17,085 bases of DNA, from the NCBI GenBank assembly GCA_964604825.1, contig CAZSAL010000055.1, positions 1-17,085 on the forward strand, written 5' to 3'. Source of the stretch: CAZSAL01 sp964604825. Lineage in GTDB: Bacteria; Elusimicrobiota; Elusimicrobia; 2-01-FULL-59-12. Below the pieces are notes generated by a model. That model was not told the origin of the DNA. It made no database searches and saw only the letters and a program-made list of their open reading frames with translations. The position numbers and the translations under genes are program-made. Shown piece by piece: positions 15,620 through 17,085 of the stretch; within the stretch, counting starts at the first letter, position 1, and the number at the start of each line of letters is the position of its first letter.

Positions 15620-16906
15620 ATGAGCAATCGAATATTTGTTCTCCAGGATCGCTGTACAGGCTGCACCGCCTGCGTCAAAGCATGTCCCGTATCTTGCATC
15701 GACATGGTTCCCCGGCCCGCCGAGGATAAGGCCAGGGGCGTTAAATGGCCCAAACTGGCAGTTATCGACGAGGATAAATGCATTTTCTGCGGTGCCTGCG
15801 TAGACGTCTGCAATAAGCTTGGAGAAAAGACGCATAAAGACGATCTCTTCTATGCCATTGTCATGGAAAAGGAGACCGTTACGCCTGCGGCAGGAACAGC
15901 TATCGATCCCGCACTCTATAAAGGCGTATGGTGCTTCGCCGAACAGCGCCACGGCAAAATCGTGCCCACCATTTACGAACTTCTGCATGTCGGCGGGAAA
16001 ATGGCCAAAGATTTGAACGAGGAACTTTGCGCCGTATTAATCGGACACAACATTTCCGACGCTGCGCAGGATATTATCGACCACGGTGCGGACAAGGTTT
16101 ACGTTGTAGACGACCCGCTGTTCCACAATTTCCTGGATGAAGCTTACGCCATAGCCATGACTGAGCTTATCCTGAAGGAAAAACCGAACAAGCTGCTGAT
16201 GCCGGCGTCTACCATCGGCAGATCATTCGCTTCACGCGTTGCCATCATGGCAAACACCGGTCTTACGGCAGACGCGACCGGCCTGGAAATCGATCCCAAA
16301 ACCCGCCTGCTGAACGCAACTCGCCCCTCTTTCGGCGGCAATCTGATGGCTACCATTCTCTGCGAAAAACAGCGGCCGGAAATGGCAACTGTCCGCCCGA
16401 TGTCTTTCCCGCGGACTCCTAAAACACCGGGGCGCCAGGGGAAAATCATCAAGTTTCAGATCGACCCATCCAAATACAAAATCCGCGCCAAATTCGTGGA
16501 ATTTGTTCCAGAGAAGGACCAACAACAGGATATCAGTTCCGCAGAAGTAATCATTTCCGGCGGCAGAGGCCTGGGTAAATCCGAAGGCTTCAAACTGATT
16601 GAAGAACTTTCCCGGCTGCTGAACGGCGCCGTAGGAGCAAGCCGCGCCGTAGTAGACGCCGGATGGATCCCCTACCGTCACCAGATCGGCCTTACAGGGC
16701 GCACCGTGCGCCCCAAGGTTTATTGGGCCTTTGGCATATCCGGCGCTATCCAGCACCTGGCAGGCATGAGTTCTTCCGAATTCATCGTATGCATAAACAG
16801 GGATCCCCAAGCACCCCTGATGCAGCTGGCCAATCTTTCCATAGAGGGAGACCTCTACGAAATGATTCCGGCCATTATCAACGAAATTAAATCCCTTCAA
16901 GGGTAA
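15620..16906 (+). CDS. etfA: Electron transfer flavoprotein alpha subunit with N-terminal two-cluster ferredoxin domain
   Basis: FAD-carrying ETF subunit that passes electrons to the dehydrogenase. The 428 residues equal a normal EtfA plus an about 75-residue ferredoxin domain. Seen: cluster motif one C12, C15, C18, C22-P; cluster motif two C54, C57, C60, C64; EtfA N-domain to about 300; FAD domain with SGGRGLG (313-319), GASRAVVDAGW (339-349), QIGLTGRTV (355-363), GISGAIQHLAGM (372-383) and INRDPQAPL (392-400). A similar fusion is known in CarE of the Acetobacterium caffeyl-CoA reductase complex and in LctC of lactate dehydrogenase. Four bases separate it from etfB and no Shine-Dalgarno is visible. 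Probably the last gene of the operon, though no terminator is evident after it. Confidence 0.95.
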   Translation: MSNRIFVLQDRCTGCTACVKACPVSCIDMVPRPAEDKARGVKWPKLAVIDEDKCIFCGACVDVCNKLGEKTHKDDLFYAIVMEKETVTPAAGTAIDPALYKGVWCFAEQRHGKIVPTIYELLHVGGKMAKDLNEELCAVLIGHNISDAAQDIIDHGADKVYVVDDPLFHNFLDEAYAIAMTELILKEKPNKLLMPASTIGRSFASRVAIMANTGLTADATGLEIDPKTRLLNATRPSFGGNLMATILCEKQRPEMATVRPMSFPRTPKTPGRQGKIIKFQIDPSKYKIRAKFVEFVPEKDQQQDISSAEVIISGGRGLGKSEGFKLIEELSRLLNGAVGASRAVVDAGWIPYRHQIGLTGRTVRPKVYWAFGISGAIQHLAGMSSSEFIVCINRDPQAPLMQLANLSIEGDLYEMIPAIINEIKSLQG

Positions 16907-17085
16907 TTACGCCGTTATCCCGGCCTGCGGATCACCGGGGCAATATATTACAACCTGTGGTGTGGTTAAAATCCAATTGCCACAACGGGTTGTGGTTAAT
17001 GCTTGCAAACCTCTCATAAAATTGATAATCTTTCCCGACTTTGACAGCAAAACGGTTTTCGTGAGTTTCCTACCGACGATGTCCT
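16907..17085. other. Non-coding 3' region with spaced direct repeats
   Basis: No gene is visible. A weak stem CCCGG (16919-16923)/CCGGG (16935-16939) lacks a T tract and is a poor terminator. TGTGGTTAA occurs twice, at 16961-16969 and 16991-16999, exactly 30 bp apart; the second copy is part of a hairpin CCACAA (16980-16985)/TTGTGG (16990-16995) with loop CGGG. Each copy differs by one base from the reverse DnaA box TGTGGATAA. A perfect TTGACA at 17041-17046 has no acceptable -10 at 16-18 bp. TTGCAA (17003-17008) with GATAAT (17024-17029) is a promoter-like pair, but the 15-bp spacer is short. Confidence 0.5.

Noticed and set aside
17041..17080. Perfect TTGACA near the right edge as a promoter
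   Set aside because: No -10-like hexamer occurs 16-18 bp downstream, so the hexamer alone is not enough.

Overview
The window reads as one strand-uniform stretch of a bacterial chromosome of moderate GC content. It holds one very long stand-alone gene followed by a compact run of thirteen housekeeping genes, all on the + strand. No RNA gene, transposase, phage gene or CRISPR array was seen. The organism looks like an anaerobe: EtfA carries a fused two-cluster ferredoxin domain and is encoded with EtfB and an acyl-CoA dehydrogenase. The 1,714-residue exported protein with an internal metallo-beta-lactamase domain, and a signal peptide of the type ALVPCLLADPLTAA, remind me of Omnitrophota or another deep PVC-related lineage. 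That placement is inference, about even odds, and not shown by any marker gene here.

Layout. Bases 1-396 hold no gene. They contain several hairpins and a dispersed repeat of the GTCATTGCGAGG type. Bases 397-5541 encode the giant secreted or membrane-anchored protein: signal peptide, an N-terminal hydrophobic segment, helical regions, a membrane hairpin, a metallo-beta-lactamase domain with all expected metal ligands, a second related membrane hairpin, and a helical C-terminus. Bases 5542-5695 contain a near-consensus sigma70-type promoter (5563-5591) followed almost at once by a strong intrinsic terminator (5603-5640), an unusual order that suggests attenuation or a very short RNA.

Bases 5696-16906 carry icd, ndk, rpmF, plsX, fabH, fabD, fabG, acpP, fabF, rnc, acd, etfB and etfA. 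Most junctions overlap, abut or are under 40 bp. The exceptions are fabH-fabD, split by a 127-bp palindromic MITE-like element, and acpP-fabF, which has a 98-bp gap with a hairpin. Bases 16907-17085 are non-coding, with a 30-bp-spaced direct repeat.

How the genes fit together. RpmF-PlsX-FabH-FabD-FabG-AcpP-FabF-Rnc is the classic bacterial type II fatty-acid and phospholipid initiation cluster. FabD and FabH load and prime the chain on AcpP, FabF elongates it, FabG does the first reduction, and PlsX passes acyl groups to phospholipid synthesis. No enoyl-ACP reductase (FabI/K/L/V) or FabZ dehydratase is in the window. The directly following Acd-EtfB-EtfA(ferredoxin) module has the same gene order as the caffeyl-CoA reductase/Etf complex CarCDE. 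It could give the cell an ETF-linked or bifurcating acyl dehydrogenase/enoyl reductase co-expressed with fatty-acid synthesis. The isocitrate dehydrogenase at the head of the run carries four of the five NADP-specificity residues of E. coli Icd, so it may supply NADPH to the same pathway (inference).
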